A DNA stretch of 64,000 bases, from the NCBI GenBank assembly GCA_049334165.1, contig JBEGHD010000005.1. One strand, 5' to 3'. The notes under the pieces are model-generated. The model had not been told where the DNA came from. It did no database searches and worked only from the letters and a program-made list of their open reading frames with translations. The translations under genes were made by a program, and so were the position numbers. Position 1 is the first letter of the stretch, and each line of letters opens with the position of its first letter. This stretch comes from JBEGHD01 sp049334165 (GTDB lineage Bacteria > Bacteroidota > Bacteroidia > Flavobacteriales_D > Sanyastnellaceae). This document shows positions 45,672 through 53,499 of this stretch, one piece after another.

Positions 45672-46250
45672 TTAGAAATGAAATGCTCCGGTTAGTCCGA
45701 TGTAGGAGAAAGTATCTGACTCCTGACCAGCTTCTGCGTCTTCAGCAATAAAAATCATTTGATAGCGAAGAGAAGCTGAAATTTGATCTGTAACAAAAAG
45801 CCCTAGCTCTGGAGCAAGGCTTAAATCAAAGTCAGAATTGGTTTCACCTTCAGTCGTAGTGCCGAATAATTCTATATCCGCAGTTTTTGTGGCGGTGATG
45901 TGGCCACCGACTTTGAGACCAACGTATATTCCCTGTCCAACTTCATCCAGGAAGAAGCGTCCGCCTACTTGAAGAGGAACTTGAAGGTAGTAATCAAAAA
46001 AGTCACTGACTTCATCGTCCAGCAAATAAAAGAGGAGACCAGAGCTCGCATGTAGACTAAGCTGGTCGCTTACAGCCAGGTCATATCCAAGAGCAGGACC
46101 TAGTCCAAGAGTTGTTGCATCTCCGAAATCACCTAGGGGTACAGCGATATCGAGTCCTACGGTTCCGAAACTGTCTTGAGCCTGAACATTGTTTGGTATT
46201 GCGAATACAGCGAATGCTGCAATCATAAAACTTAAAGCTAATTTTTTCAT
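45672..46250 (-). CDS. outer-membrane beta-barrel protein, paralogue B
   Basis: 192 residues. Signal peptide at 1-24 (ends Val-Gln-Ala-Gln). Barrel-like alternating strands follow, acidic overall (many Asp and Glu in loops), ending Gly-Ala-Phe-His-Phe, a typical C-terminal barrel signature. It is clearly similar to the upstream-numbered neighbour at 44976-45563. Separate terminators suggest separate control. A long-looped inverted repeat lies in its leader (46265-46323). Function unknown. Confidence 0.8.
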   Translation of the reverse strand: MKKLALSFMIAAFAVFAIPNNVQAQDSFGTVGLDIAVPLGDFGDATTLGLGPALGYDLAVSDQLSLHASSGLLFYLLDDEVSDFFDYYLQVPLQVGGRFFLDEVGQGIYVGLKVGGHITATKTADIELFGTTTEGETNSDFDLSLAPELGLFVTDQISASLRYQMIFIAEDAEAGQESDTFSYIGLTGAFHF

Positions 46251-46264
46251 CGTAATTAATTTTT

Positions 46265-46323
46265 TTGATTATGGTATTCAGCTTTCAATTTAGGATTATT
46301 TTCTTAATCTATTCCATAATCAA
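46265..46323. promoter_or_regulatory. perfect 10-bp inverted repeat in the leader of paralogue B
   Basis: TTGATTATGG (46265-46274) and CCATAATCAA (46314-46323) are exact reverse complements, with a 39-base gap. It lies 15-73 bases upstream of ATG 46250. A smaller stem (ACTCTT/AAGAGT, 46329-46347) lies just beyond. It could be an operator pair or an mRNA structure controlling translation. Confidence 0.4.
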
Positions 46324-46377
46324 TTGAGACTCTTATTGAAAAAGAGTGTTAATATCTATTCCTTGATGTAGTCAGTG

Positions 46378-46713
46378 TTACTTGACAAAGTGAAATTTAA
46401 CGTTTACAACTTCGTTGCATTGGTCTTCCGAAAACTTCATTTGAGATAGTTTCTTAATCACATGTTGCTTGAAGCTCTCGTCTGAAGCGTTTACCTGGAG
46501 AATGTTTACGGTTCCGCATGGCTCCACAATGAAACTGACCAGCACAAGAGCTTTGTCGTGTTGTGGAGTGAGTCCCGAAGGGTAAGTCATGCGGTTAACC
46601 ACAGCTTTTTTTATGTCATCCGCAGCTGGGTCGGAGCTTGCAAAAGCTGTTGCGTTTAGTGTCAAAAGGGCGGTTAGTGAGAGCACTGAAACTAGATTTC
46701 TAAAAACTTTCAT
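46378..46713 (-). CDS. small secreted protein with TonB-C-like fold
   Basis: 111 residues. Signal peptide at 1-25 (ends Ala-Phe-Ala-Ser). The rest resembles a TonB C-terminal or energy-transducer-like domain: helix, then Leu-Val-Ser-Phe-Ile-Val-Glu-Pro-Cys-Gly-Thr-Val, then a helical Lys-Lys-Leu-Ser segment and Val-Lys-Phe-His-Phe strand. It is free of the membrane helix and Pro-rich linker of true TonB, so it acts alone in the periplasm. Two cysteines may form a disulfide. Tentative fold call; function unknown. Confidence 0.65.
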   Translation of the reverse strand: MKVFRNLVSVLSLTALLTLNATAFASSDPAADDIKKAVVNRMTYPSGLTPQHDKALVLVSFIVEPCGTVNILQVNASDESFKQHVIKKLSQMKFSEDQCNEVVNVKFHFVK

Positions 46714-46861
46714 GTCCTGTAATTTTTGTTTTTAATTTTCGATGCAAATTTGAGTCAGTACTTTGATCTTCGCATTGTCAGGACTTCAAGAGTAAATTAC
46801 TGTTAGTTTACTGTCAGGTTATCGAATTGACCACACATTTATTCATTGTTAATAGCATCCA

Positions 46862-47536
46862 TTGAAAGCAGGAAAAGCAACTTCTTACGAAGCAATTGAG
46901 CTAAGTGATCAACGCTTGATACTCCACCACTGGCGTGCTTTGTATTGGCAAGAAGAGAGATTGTTGGTAATTAGCGATCTGCACGTGGGAAAGTCGTCTC
47001 ACTTTAGGAAGAATGGACTGCCAGTACCCAGGGAAGTAGGCCGAACGAATTTTTGGAGACTGTCAGGCCTCATTCTGGACTTTCAGCCCAAAGAGGTGTT
47101 ATTCCTGGGGGATTTGTCCCACAGTCATCACAATAATGAATGGAATGATTTTGTAGACGTGAGGAAAAATTTCGATAAAGTTATTTTCTCTCTTGTGCCA
47201 GGTAACCACGATTTGCTCGAGCTTGCAGACTATCAAAAGGCAAACATTGAATTATTGCCTGAAGTCCATGAGCGTGGTCCTTTCTACTTTTCTCACGATG
47301 AAATTCCTTCAGAAGATCTACCTTCAGAAGTCATAAACATTTTTGGACACATTCACCCTGGAGTTAGGATGAGGGGTGGCGGCAGACAGTCACTGAGGCT
47401 TTCTTGCTTTTACCAAAATGAGAAGCACTTTGTGATGCCGGCTTTTGGTGACTTCACAGGCAAGCACCTCATTCGTCCGAGAAAAGGAAGTAGTGTTTAT
47501 GTTGTCACAGAAGAGTCGGTGATCACTGCTCAGTGA
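46862..47536 (+). CDS. pdeM: PdeM-type metallophosphoesterase (ligase-associated DNA repair endonuclease)
   Basis: 224 residues from a TTG at 46862; no in-frame ATG lies nearby and an in-frame stop is 9 bases upstream. The calcineurin-like motifs are in order: Asp-Leu-His-Val-Gly-Lys, Gly-Asp-Leu-Ser-His-Ser, Gly-Asn-His-Asp, and Gly-His-Ile-His-Pro-Gly. This matches the ligase-associated DNA damage response endonuclease PdeM. It usually sits near an ATP-dependent ligase, an Lhr-like helicase and a nuclease; none of these is in the window. The 3' end overlaps the opposite gene by 14 bases. Confidence 0.85.
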   Translation: MKAGKATSYEAIELSDQRLILHHWRALYWQEERLLVISDLHVGKSSHFRKNGLPVPREVGRTNFWRLSGLILDFQPKEVLFLGDLSHSHHNNEWNDFVDVRKNFDKVIFSLVPGNHDLLELADYQKANIELLPEVHERGPFYFSHDEIPSEDLPSEVINIFGHIHPGVRMRGGGRQSLRLSCFYQNEKHFVMPAFGDFTGKHLIRPRKGSSVYVVTEESVITAQ

Positions 47537-47912
47537 GGTCGGTCTTTTTAATCAAGATTCCTCTTAGGTATTTGTACTCTACAATGGGTTCGCCTTTTTC
47601 ATTGTAGTCGTACATGGTACCATTTTCAGATCCATTTTGATAGTGCTCGATTGATTTTCGATTACCGTTTGGCCAGTAGTAGATCCAGTCTCCGTGTTCC
47701 TTGCCATTTTTGAAGTGGCCCACATAGTCGAGTTGACCGTTTTCATAATAGAGCTCTTCTTTTACGCGGTCGTGCTCTGGGCCTACAGTGTAGACGACCA
47801 CATACGGGTTTCCGTTATCGTGGCGCCTCACAATATGTTTTTCGGGTTCGCTCGATTGAGCAAGAGAAGCAATTCCGATTAGAGTAGCTAACAGGGTGTT
47901 TAGAAAAGGCAT
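47523..47912 (-). CDS. YwqK/MORN_2 repeat secreted protein
   Basis: 129 residues. Signal peptide at 1-18 (ends Ser-Leu-Ala-Gln). Three repeats of the type Tyr-Tyr-Glu-Asn-Gly-Gln-Leu, Gly-His-Phe-Lys-Asn-Gly-Lys-Glu-His-Gly and Tyr-Trp-Pro-Asn-Gly-Asn follow, the MORN_2 pattern of YwqK-like proteins. These are abundant in Bacteroidota; the role is unknown. It is convergent with pdeM and upstream (in transcription) of no near gene on its strand. Confidence 0.8.
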   Translation of the reverse strand: MPFLNTLLATLIGIASLAQSSEPEKHIVRRHDNGNPYVVVYTVGPEHDRVKEELYYENGQLDYVGHFKNGKEHGDWIYYWPNGNRKSIEHYQNGSENGTMYDYNEKGEPIVEYKYLRGILIKKTDLTEQ

Positions 47913-47993
47913 AGTAAAATCGTTTCAATCTTAATTCACGATTACTTACGGCCTTTCACCAAAATTGTTCGAATAATGAATTAGAAAAGAAGA

Positions 47994-48563
47994 TTAGTTT
48001 TGAGGAGTAACAGTAAAGTCACCAGAAATATTCACTGGAAATCCTGCTGGTTGACCATTATCGAGAATCCTTCTGACGTTCACATTGAAGTTGACAGATT
48101 CTGTACTGCCAAAAAATGATGGCTGAACCGTGATGACACTTGAACTGTCGTAGGGCATTGTTCTATAACGCTTAATTTCAGTTCCTGCCTCAGAAATTCT
48201 GACATCTTCAACTCTAACTTCTACTGTGTCTGGTTTTGGTATGAAAAAACCTACTTGCTCAAGTGGAAGTGGAGTTACATCCATGATTTCAATCTCAACA
48301 TTCAAATTGTGGGTGATATCCATGCTCGGGTTTTCACCTCGAATGTCCGCAGTCAGATAATACTTTCTCGAATAGTCAAGGGTATCTATTGGAACTATAT
48401 AATTGGCATCAAGAAGGGCTGAGCCTGAACCAGTCCAATTGACATTTCCACATCCACAAGTATAGCCAGCTGGTGGCAAGGCTTCTTCCTCTTCTTTGGA
48501 ACAAGACGTGAATAAAACTGCTGATAAGAGTAGCACAGATAGAAAGGTAAAGTATCTCTTCAT
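47994..48563 (-). CDS. lipoprotein of unknown function
   Basis: 189 residues from ATG 48563; a longer reading from 48632 has no signal. Lipoprotein signal Leu-Phe-Thr-Ser-Cys at about 16-20, then an acidic stretch Lys-Glu-Glu-Glu-Glu, as in exported Bacteroidota lipoproteins. A Cys-Gly-Cys-Gly block follows at about 34-37. The body is beta-rich and repeats Val-Glu-Ile-Glu/Val-Glu-Val patterns, Ig-like in look. It starts 28 bases after the NamZ stop, so the two are probably co-transcribed. Not recognised further. Confidence 0.7.
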   Translation of the reverse strand: MKRYFTFLSVLLLSAVLFTSCSKEEEEALPPAGYTCGCGNVNWTGSGSALLDANYIVPIDTLDYSRKYYLTADIRGENPSMDITHNLNVEIEIMDVTPLPLEQVGFFIPKPDTVEVRVEDVRISEAGTEIKRYRTMPYDSSSVITVQPSFFGSTESVNFNVNVRRILDNGQPAGFPVNISGDFTVTPQN

Positions 48564-48591
48564 GTCGACATTTAGTTTAGGACTCCGAAAA

Positions 48592-49815
48592 TTACTCAAA
48601 ATCCGGGTATAATAAATACTTCTTTCGTACAAGTTTGAACTTTTCTAATTCCTCTTGCCACGATTTTCGGATATCTTCTACACTCGTGCCAGCCATGATT
48701 TGTTGCTTCAGTGCATCGTTGCCGGCAAGTTTATTGAAAAATGATTCGCTGGTGAAGAACTGATCTTTTTGAGGGTAGTTCTGGTAATATCCTACAAGCC
48801 AATCGAGATAGAGCTCGCGAGAAGTGAAAAAATAAAAGCTTCCAAACTCTTTCAGGTTACTGCCAGAGCAGACTTGATTTTCGTACTTCGGATTTTCTAC
48901 CACTCCAGGTATTTTTTTGGGAGTAAAAGAAAAGCTCCCAAGCTCGTTCTCCGGATATCCCACAACCTGAAATGGCAAGTCAGTGCCTCTTCCGATGCTC
49001 ACTTTTGTGGGCTCAAAAAAGCAAAGCGAAGGGTAGAGGTAGATCGACTCCATAGTGGGTAAATTTGGTGATGGTTTCACAGGCAGCCGATACAAATCGC
49101 GATGTTCGTAATTCTCACAAGTCACAACTTCCAGCTTACATTGAATTTCGCCTTTTAGCCAGTTTTCCCCATTGATCATTTCGGCCAACTCACCCACCGT
49201 GAGCCCATGCACCACAGGAATTGGATGCATACCGACAAATGATTGAAATTCCTCATCGAGAACAGGTCCGTCTACGTAAAAACCGTTTGGGTTTGGTCTA
49301 TCCAGCACGATCACTCTTTTCCCGTTTTCGGCAGCGGCTTCCATCACGTAGTGCATGGTGGAGATGTATGTGTAAAATCGAGCGCCCACATCCTGAATGT
49401 CAAAAATCAGTACGTCCACATCCCCCAGCATCTCATCTGTTGGCTTCTTGTTCGAGCCGTAAAGTGAAATCACAGAGAGGCCAGTTTTTGAATCCTTTCC
49501 ACTCTTCACTGTTTCACCCGCTGCCGCATTTCCCCTGAATCCGTGTTCTGGTGCAAACACCTTTACCAGGTTCACTCCTCGAGAAAGGAGAGTGTCGACA
49601 AGATGAGTTTGGTTGACAAGCGAAGTTTGGTTGGCTACTACAGCTACCCTTTTATCCAAAAGTTTGGGTAAGTAGGCGTCCATTCGCTCAGCACCGACTA
49701 CAATTGTAGTGTCGTATTCCAGGTCATTTACCTTTTGGGCTTTGGAAGAATCGCATGCTAAAAGCGATGCGAGTCCAAAGATTATTAGGAGAAGTACTGT
49801 GGTTTGTGTTTTCAT
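48592..49815 (-). CDS. DUF1343 lipoprotein, NamZ-type exo-muramidase
   Basis: 407 residues from ATG 49815. Lipoprotein signal ends at Leu-Leu-Ala-Cys near 21. The DUF1343 blocks follow: Val-Ala-Asn-Gln-Thr-Ser, Phe-Ala-Pro-Glu-His-Gly-Phe-Arg-Gly, Ser-Leu-Tyr-Gly-Ser, Asp-Ile-Gln-Asp-Val-Gly-Ala-Arg-Phe-Tyr-Thr-Tyr and Asp-Arg-Pro-Asn-Pro. This family includes NamZ, an exo-beta-N-acetylmuramidase that releases terminal MurNAc in peptidoglycan recycling. The catalytic Glu and Arg regions look intact. It leads a short unit with the lipoprotein at 47994 and has a recognisable promoter. Confidence 0.88.
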   Translation of the reverse strand: MKTQTTVLLLIIFGLASLLACDSSKAQKVNDLEYDTTIVVGAERMDAYLPKLLDKRVAVVANQTSLVNQTHLVDTLLSRGVNLVKVFAPEHGFRGNAAAGETVKSGKDSKTGLSVISLYGSNKKPTDEMLGDVDVLIFDIQDVGARFYTYISTMHYVMEAAAENGKRVIVLDRPNPNGFYVDGPVLDEEFQSFVGMHPIPVVHGLTVGELAEMINGENWLKGEIQCKLEVVTCENYEHRDLYRLPVKPSPNLPTMESIYLYPSLCFFEPTKVSIGRGTDLPFQVVGYPENELGSFSFTPKKIPGVVENPKYENQVCSGSNLKEFGSFYFFTSRELYLDWLVGYYQNYPQKDQFFTSESFFNKLAGNDALKQQIMAGTSVEDIRKSWQEELEKFKLVRKKYLLYPDFE

Positions 49816-49822
49816 CTTGTAA

Positions 49823-49856
49823 CAAATATATGCGATTGACAATCCTTCTTGGGCAA
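49823..49856 (-). promoter_or_regulatory. Bacteroidota-type promoter for the NamZ-like gene
   Basis: On the minus strand TTG (49856-49854), 23 bases, then TATATTTG (49830-49823). The -7 box ends 7 bases before ATG 49815, again giving almost no leader. It also lies between this gene and the divergent permease. Confidence 0.5.
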
Positions 49857-49908
49857 TGAAAATCTTATTCTACTTTTACAAACTCAATATTCCAAAGAAG
49901 ATTCTGAT

Positions 49909-51444
49909 TTGAAGAAATTCCAGTTTACACGTTTTATCGGTTCCAGAGTGTTGCGTGGCAGTGACGAAAAGCGCTTCAGCCGCCCGATTATCACCTTGGC
50001 AACCATCAGTGTAGCATTGGGAATTGCTGTGATGATTTTGGCGGTGTCCATTGTTCAGGGGTTTCAACAAGAGGTGCGAGAAAAAGTGGTAGGCTTTGGG
50101 TCGCATATCCAAATTTACGATGCCAACGACAACATTTTGAAGGAAACCAGTCGTGTGGAAACCAATCAGAGTTTTTATCCGAGCATCGACACTATTGAAG
50201 GTATTCGACACATTCAACTTTTCGCTATCAAACCTGGGATCATTGAAACCAATGACAATTTGCAGGCAGTGATTATTAAAGGTGTTGCTGATGATTTCGA
50301 TTGGTCATTTTTCGATGATAAACTGGTCGAAGGCGAGAAAATATCGATGCAAGAGGAAGGCAGCTCAACCGATATTATGGTTTCTTCTTACATCGCAAAT
50401 CGACTGGAAATTGAGGTAGGGCAAAAAGTGACGATGTACTTTCTTCAGGATCGATCAGATATTCTTCCACGGGCTTTTCGTGTGAAAGGCATCTATGATA
50501 CAGGCCTTGAGGAATTTGATCAGAAGTTTGTTTTTATCGACATCAATCACATTCGCAAAATCAACAATTGGGGTATTCAAGCCGAGTGGCGCGTTGCACA
50601 ATCGTGCGAAGGCGGGAAGTTTGAAATTGAGCCACTGGCTTTTGGTGGAGATGGCGAGTTCTCTTTCGGATATCCAAATGACTCATTGACTGGCGAAGGG
50701 CCTTTTTCGGTTTGCCTAAAGAGCGATACTTCATTCACTGTTGTGGTAAGTGATCAATCGGAAACCTTGCCCGACACGGCTACTGTGCATTTTGATGTTC
50801 CCGAAAAGTTTGAAGGAAATTGCGCCTGCCAAAATGTTGTTTCGTCTACTCAAACCTCAGGAGGTAGCTACAAATACTACACTGGAGGCTTCGAAGTTTT
50901 GATAGATGATTACGAAGATCTATGGGCGATGAGCGACACTGTGTTCTATCGCAAAGACTCATTTTACCTCAATGCCACAACAATCGTTGAGCGGCATTCA
51001 GAAATTTTCAGCTGGCTCGAGATGTTGGACATTAATGTGGTTATCATCATTGTTCTGATGATTATCGTGTCTGTGATCAACATGACAAGTGCATTGCTGA
51101 TCATAATCCTGGAGAGAACCAACATGATTGGAGTGCTCAAGGCATTTGGTATAGACAATTCGGGAGTGGTAAGAATTTTTCTCTACCAGGCTGCTGTGGT
51201 TATTGGCCTTGGATTGGTGATCGGAAATATTATCGGTATCGGCTTTGGCTGGCTTCAAAAAGAGTACAGCATCGTAAAGCTAGATCCTCAAAACTATTAC
51301 GTGTCATCAGTTCCGGTCAATCTCGACTTTTCAGAAATACTTTTTCTGGATTTTGCAACGCTCGCCATTTGCCTGGTTTGCCTCATTCTGCCAGCGCTTT
51401 ACGTTACGCGCATTAGCCCGGTGAAAGCTATTCGATTTGACTAG
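49909..51444 (+). CDS. FtsX/LolE-like membrane permease with inserted periplasmic domain
   Basis: 511 residues from TTG 49909, where the family N-terminus (Phe-Thr-Arg-Phe-Ile-Gly-Ser-Arg) begins; TTG 49849 is in frame but the added residues look non-coding. One N-terminal helix at about 25-47 (after Arg-Phe-Ser-Arg-Pro), a periplasmic domain, then three helices at about 360-382, 410-440 and 470-495, ending Arg-Ile-Ser-Pro-Val-Lys-Ala-Ile-Arg. This is the LolCE/FtsX plan for lipoprotein release. Residues about 230-325 form an extra insert with Cys233, Cys269, Cys305 and Cys307 that ordinary members lack. The ATPase partner is not in the window. Confidence 0.82.
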   Translation: MKKFQFTRFIGSRVLRGSDEKRFSRPIITLATISVALGIAVMILAVSIVQGFQQEVREKVVGFGSHIQIYDANDNILKETSRVETNQSFYPSIDTIEGIRHIQLFAIKPGIIETNDNLQAVIIKGVADDFDWSFFDDKLVEGEKISMQEEGSSTDIMVSSYIANRLEIEVGQKVTMYFLQDRSDILPRAFRVKGIYDTGLEEFDQKFVFIDINHIRKINNWGIQAEWRVAQSCEGGKFEIEPLAFGGDGEFSFGYPNDSLTGEGPFSVCLKSDTSFTVVVSDQSETLPDTATVHFDVPEKFEGNCACQNVVSSTQTSGGSYKYYTGGFEVLIDDYEDLWAMSDTVFYRKDSFYLNATTIVERHSEIFSWLEMLDINVVIIIVLMIIVSVINMTSALLIIILERTNMIGVLKAFGIDNSGVVRIFLYQAAVVIGLGLVIGNIIGIGFGWLQKEYSIVKLDPQNYYVSSVPVNLDFSEILFLDFATLAICLVCLILPALYVTRISPVKAIRFD

Positions 51445-51452
51445 CCCTTCGC

Positions 51453-52175
51453 CTAAAACTTCAAGATAAAGAATATTTGAACTGGGATATTGAAATCAAA
51501 AGCTTCGGTGGTTTCAGAGCTTTCATCTTCTGCCGTATCTTCTAAAGTGACCTCACCGTTTTGTCTAATAGTGGTCACTCTCTTAAAGTCAAAGCTCGAG
51601 TCAATTTGTGAAAAGCTGTAACTGGCTTCAGTGCCAACTAGTATTCGTGGAGTGATGTAGAAAAGCAAATTTGCACGCAGAGCTGCCCCAAGCATTTCTT
51701 CGGAAGTTTTAGTTTCAGTCACAGTAGAGTCCGTCTGGAAAGGAGATTCATTAACTGTGATTGTCTTTGAAGAAACATCTCTATTTCCAAAATTAAGATC
51801 AAGACTGTAGCCGATTTCCAGTAACTTGTTTAATCTAAACTGCTGTCCTACTCCAAGTCGAAGGTCAAGATCTGAGCTTCGGGTAACGAGATTGTCTTCG
51901 TTTTCAGTGTTACTGCTGCTAAATCCAAAGCCAGAGGAAATTGTCAGGTTTGAACCATTGAACCTAAGTGTGTAATTCAATAAGTATGGACTCTCTACTG
52001 AGGGCACGGTTGAAAGACTGAGTATTTGACGTAAAAGTGGATTGGCCTGAAACGACACAAAATGATCCACTTGCTTTTCCTCGGCTTCGGGGTTTTCAGT
52101 ACCTGGTGAATCAGTTTGGGCTACGCTGATCAATGAACAGATCACGACAGCAATGGAAAGTAAAGATCTTCGCAT
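51453..52175 (-). CDS. outer-membrane beta-barrel-like protein
   Basis: 240 residues. Signal peptide at 1-20 (ends Ser-Val-Ala-Gln). The body has many alternating Ser/Thr and hydrophobic residues and acidic loops (Asp-Glu-Ser-Ser-Glu-Thr-Thr-Glu), ending Val-Gln-Ile-Phe-Phe-Ile-Leu-Lys-Phe, a barrel-like final strand. It is transcribed after the peroxidase gene, 48 bases away, on the same strand. No named family recognised; an outer-membrane role is inferred from pattern. Confidence 0.7.
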   Translation of the reverse strand: MRRSLLSIAVVICSLISVAQTDSPGTENPEAEEKQVDHFVSFQANPLLRQILSLSTVPSVESPYLLNYTLRFNGSNLTISSGFGFSSSNTENEDNLVTRSSDLDLRLGVGQQFRLNKLLEIGYSLDLNFGNRDVSSKTITVNESPFQTDSTVTETKTSEEMLGAALRANLLFYITPRILVGTEASYSFSQIDSSFDFKRVTTIRQNGEVTLEDTAEDESSETTEAFDFNIPVQIFFILKF

Positions 52176-52223
52176 TGTGGGACTGGCTTTAAAGTTTTGT
52201 TCTGGTGTACTTTGACGATGTGT

Positions 52224-53327
52224 TTATTGCTCCTGAAATGGGTTCGAATACTTCGGGTCAGTGACCATGTCATAGTCAGTGAGCGTTTTCAAAAAGGCAA
52301 TTAGAGCTGCCTTGTCTTCGCTAGGAATGTTTAGCACCTCCGGCTGTCCATTCTGCATGAGTCTTGGATCAAGTGTCGAACTGTTGACTACCCCTGTGCT
52401 GTAGTGATCTATTACCTCTCCAAGAGTTTCAAATCTGCCGTCATGCATGTAAGGAGCAGTGAGTTCGACATTTCTCAAGTTTGGGATTTTGAACTTTCCG
52501 TGATCTTGTGGGTTACCCGAAACATCGGCAAATCCGGGGTCCGTAGTTTGTAAATCCAGCCCAATATTTACCATTTCTCCAAAAGCGGCTGTTGTAGGAT
52601 CATAGCCAAAAGGTAGCTGAAGTTGGTGACAGCTTCCGCAGTCGTAGTCACCAAAAAACAAATCCTGACCACGCATCTCCATTTCACTAAACGAGTTTTC
52701 GAGAGTATTTAGGTTAACATCAAATTTCGATTTGTTCGACTCAATACTACCTACAAACCCAGCCAGTGCTTCACTGATTTTGTCCACAGTAATTTCGGGA
52801 CTTCCGTATGCATTATTGAAAAGTTCTTCGTAGTAGCTCACAGTTCTCAGTTTATCTACCAAATCCTGAGGAGAGCGCATCCCCATTTCAATTCTGTGAG
52901 TGATGGGTTTTAAAACTAAATTTTGCAGATCGGTTTCACTTCCATCCCAAAAAAGAGATTGACCGCTAGTGAAAATTCCAAACGTATCACCGTTCAGGGC
53001 GCCCATCAAATTTTGGATGGGAGGAGAGTTTCTTGAAGTCTTCAAATTCTCGAATCCACCGCTAAACTGATCGTGGTCCGAAAAAGCGAGTTCTTGTTTG
53101 TGGCACGAAGCACAAGAAATACTGTTGTTTACCGAAAGTGATTTGTCGTAAAATAAAACTCGTCCAAGATATCCAACGTTTTTTGATACTGCCAGATAAT
53201 CGTAGTCAGGCGGTGTTAAAGACAGCTTCGTCTTGCTCACCTTGGGTGTCAACTCCTCTCGGGAGCAGGAAACGATTAGCGTAATTGATAGAAAAATGGC
53301 GATGACTGACAGGATAGTTGTTTTCAT
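52224..53327 (-). CDS. di-haem cytochrome c peroxidase lipoprotein
   Basis: 367 residues. Lipoprotein signal with Cys21 (Leu-Ile-Val-Ser-Cys). Two haem c motifs: Cys72-Ala-Ser-Cys75-His76 and Cys230-Gly-Ser-Cys233-His234, about 150 residues apart, typical of the MauG/CCP family. Conserved Phe-Trp-Asp-Gly-Ser and Leu-Arg-Asn-Val-Glu-Leu-Thr-Ala-Pro-Tyr-Met-His-Asp-Gly blocks follow. It reduces hydrogen peroxide using electrons from small carriers, or acts on a protein as MauG does. The barrel gene downstream may be its partner at the outer membrane. That is inference. Confidence 0.93.
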   Translation of the reverse strand: MKTTILSVIAIFLSITLIVSCSREELTPKVSKTKLSLTPPDYDYLAVSKNVGYLGRVLFYDKSLSVNNSISCASCHKQELAFSDHDQFSGGFENLKTSRNSPPIQNLMGALNGDTFGIFTSGQSLFWDGSETDLQNLVLKPITHRIEMGMRSPQDLVDKLRTVSYYEELFNNAYGSPEITVDKISEALAGFVGSIESNKSKFDVNLNTLENSFSEMEMRGQDLFFGDYDCGSCHQLQLPFGYDPTTAAFGEMVNIGLDLQTTDPGFADVSGNPQDHGKFKIPNLRNVELTAPYMHDGRFETLGEVIDHYSTGVVNSSTLDPRLMQNGQPEVLNIPSEDKAALIAFLKTLTDYDMVTDPKYSNPFQEQ

Positions 53328-53352
53328 AAGGTGAAAGTTTGAGGTTAAATTA

Positions 53353-53381
53353 CTCCATTTAGCTCAGAATCAAAAATGGAG
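53353..53381. repeat. 8-bp inverted repeat between peroxidase and CBS-like genes
   Basis: CTCCATTT (53353-53360) and AAATGGAG (53374-53381) with a 13-base loop, in the divergent gap. No T-run. Possible operator or mRNA stem in the peroxidase leader. Confidence 0.3.
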
Positions 53382-53444
53382 GCTTGAACAATGTTCCATT
53401 TATTTCGTTCCAACGGAATTTGAACGAGGCTAGTTCTCGTGGTT

Positions 53445-53479
53445 TTTGTCCGCTTTTCCCAGCGAAGATTTTACCTTTG
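53445..53479 (+). promoter_or_regulatory. Bacteroidota-type promoter for the CBS-like gene
   Basis: TTTG (53445-53448), 23 bases, TACCTTTG (53472-53479), then 20 bases to ATG 53500. Good fit to the Flavobacterium consensus. Confidence 0.5.
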
Positions 53480-53499
53480 CACCGCAATAATTTTAGAAG

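Noticed and set aside
49849..49908. Longer N-terminus for the FtsX/LolE-like permease from a TTG at 49849
   Set aside because: The added residues do not match the family, and the sequence overlaps the promoter of the opposite gene.
53328..53499. SAM or similar riboswitch before the CBS-like gene
   Set aside because: Only simple hairpins are visible; no conserved riboswitch core.
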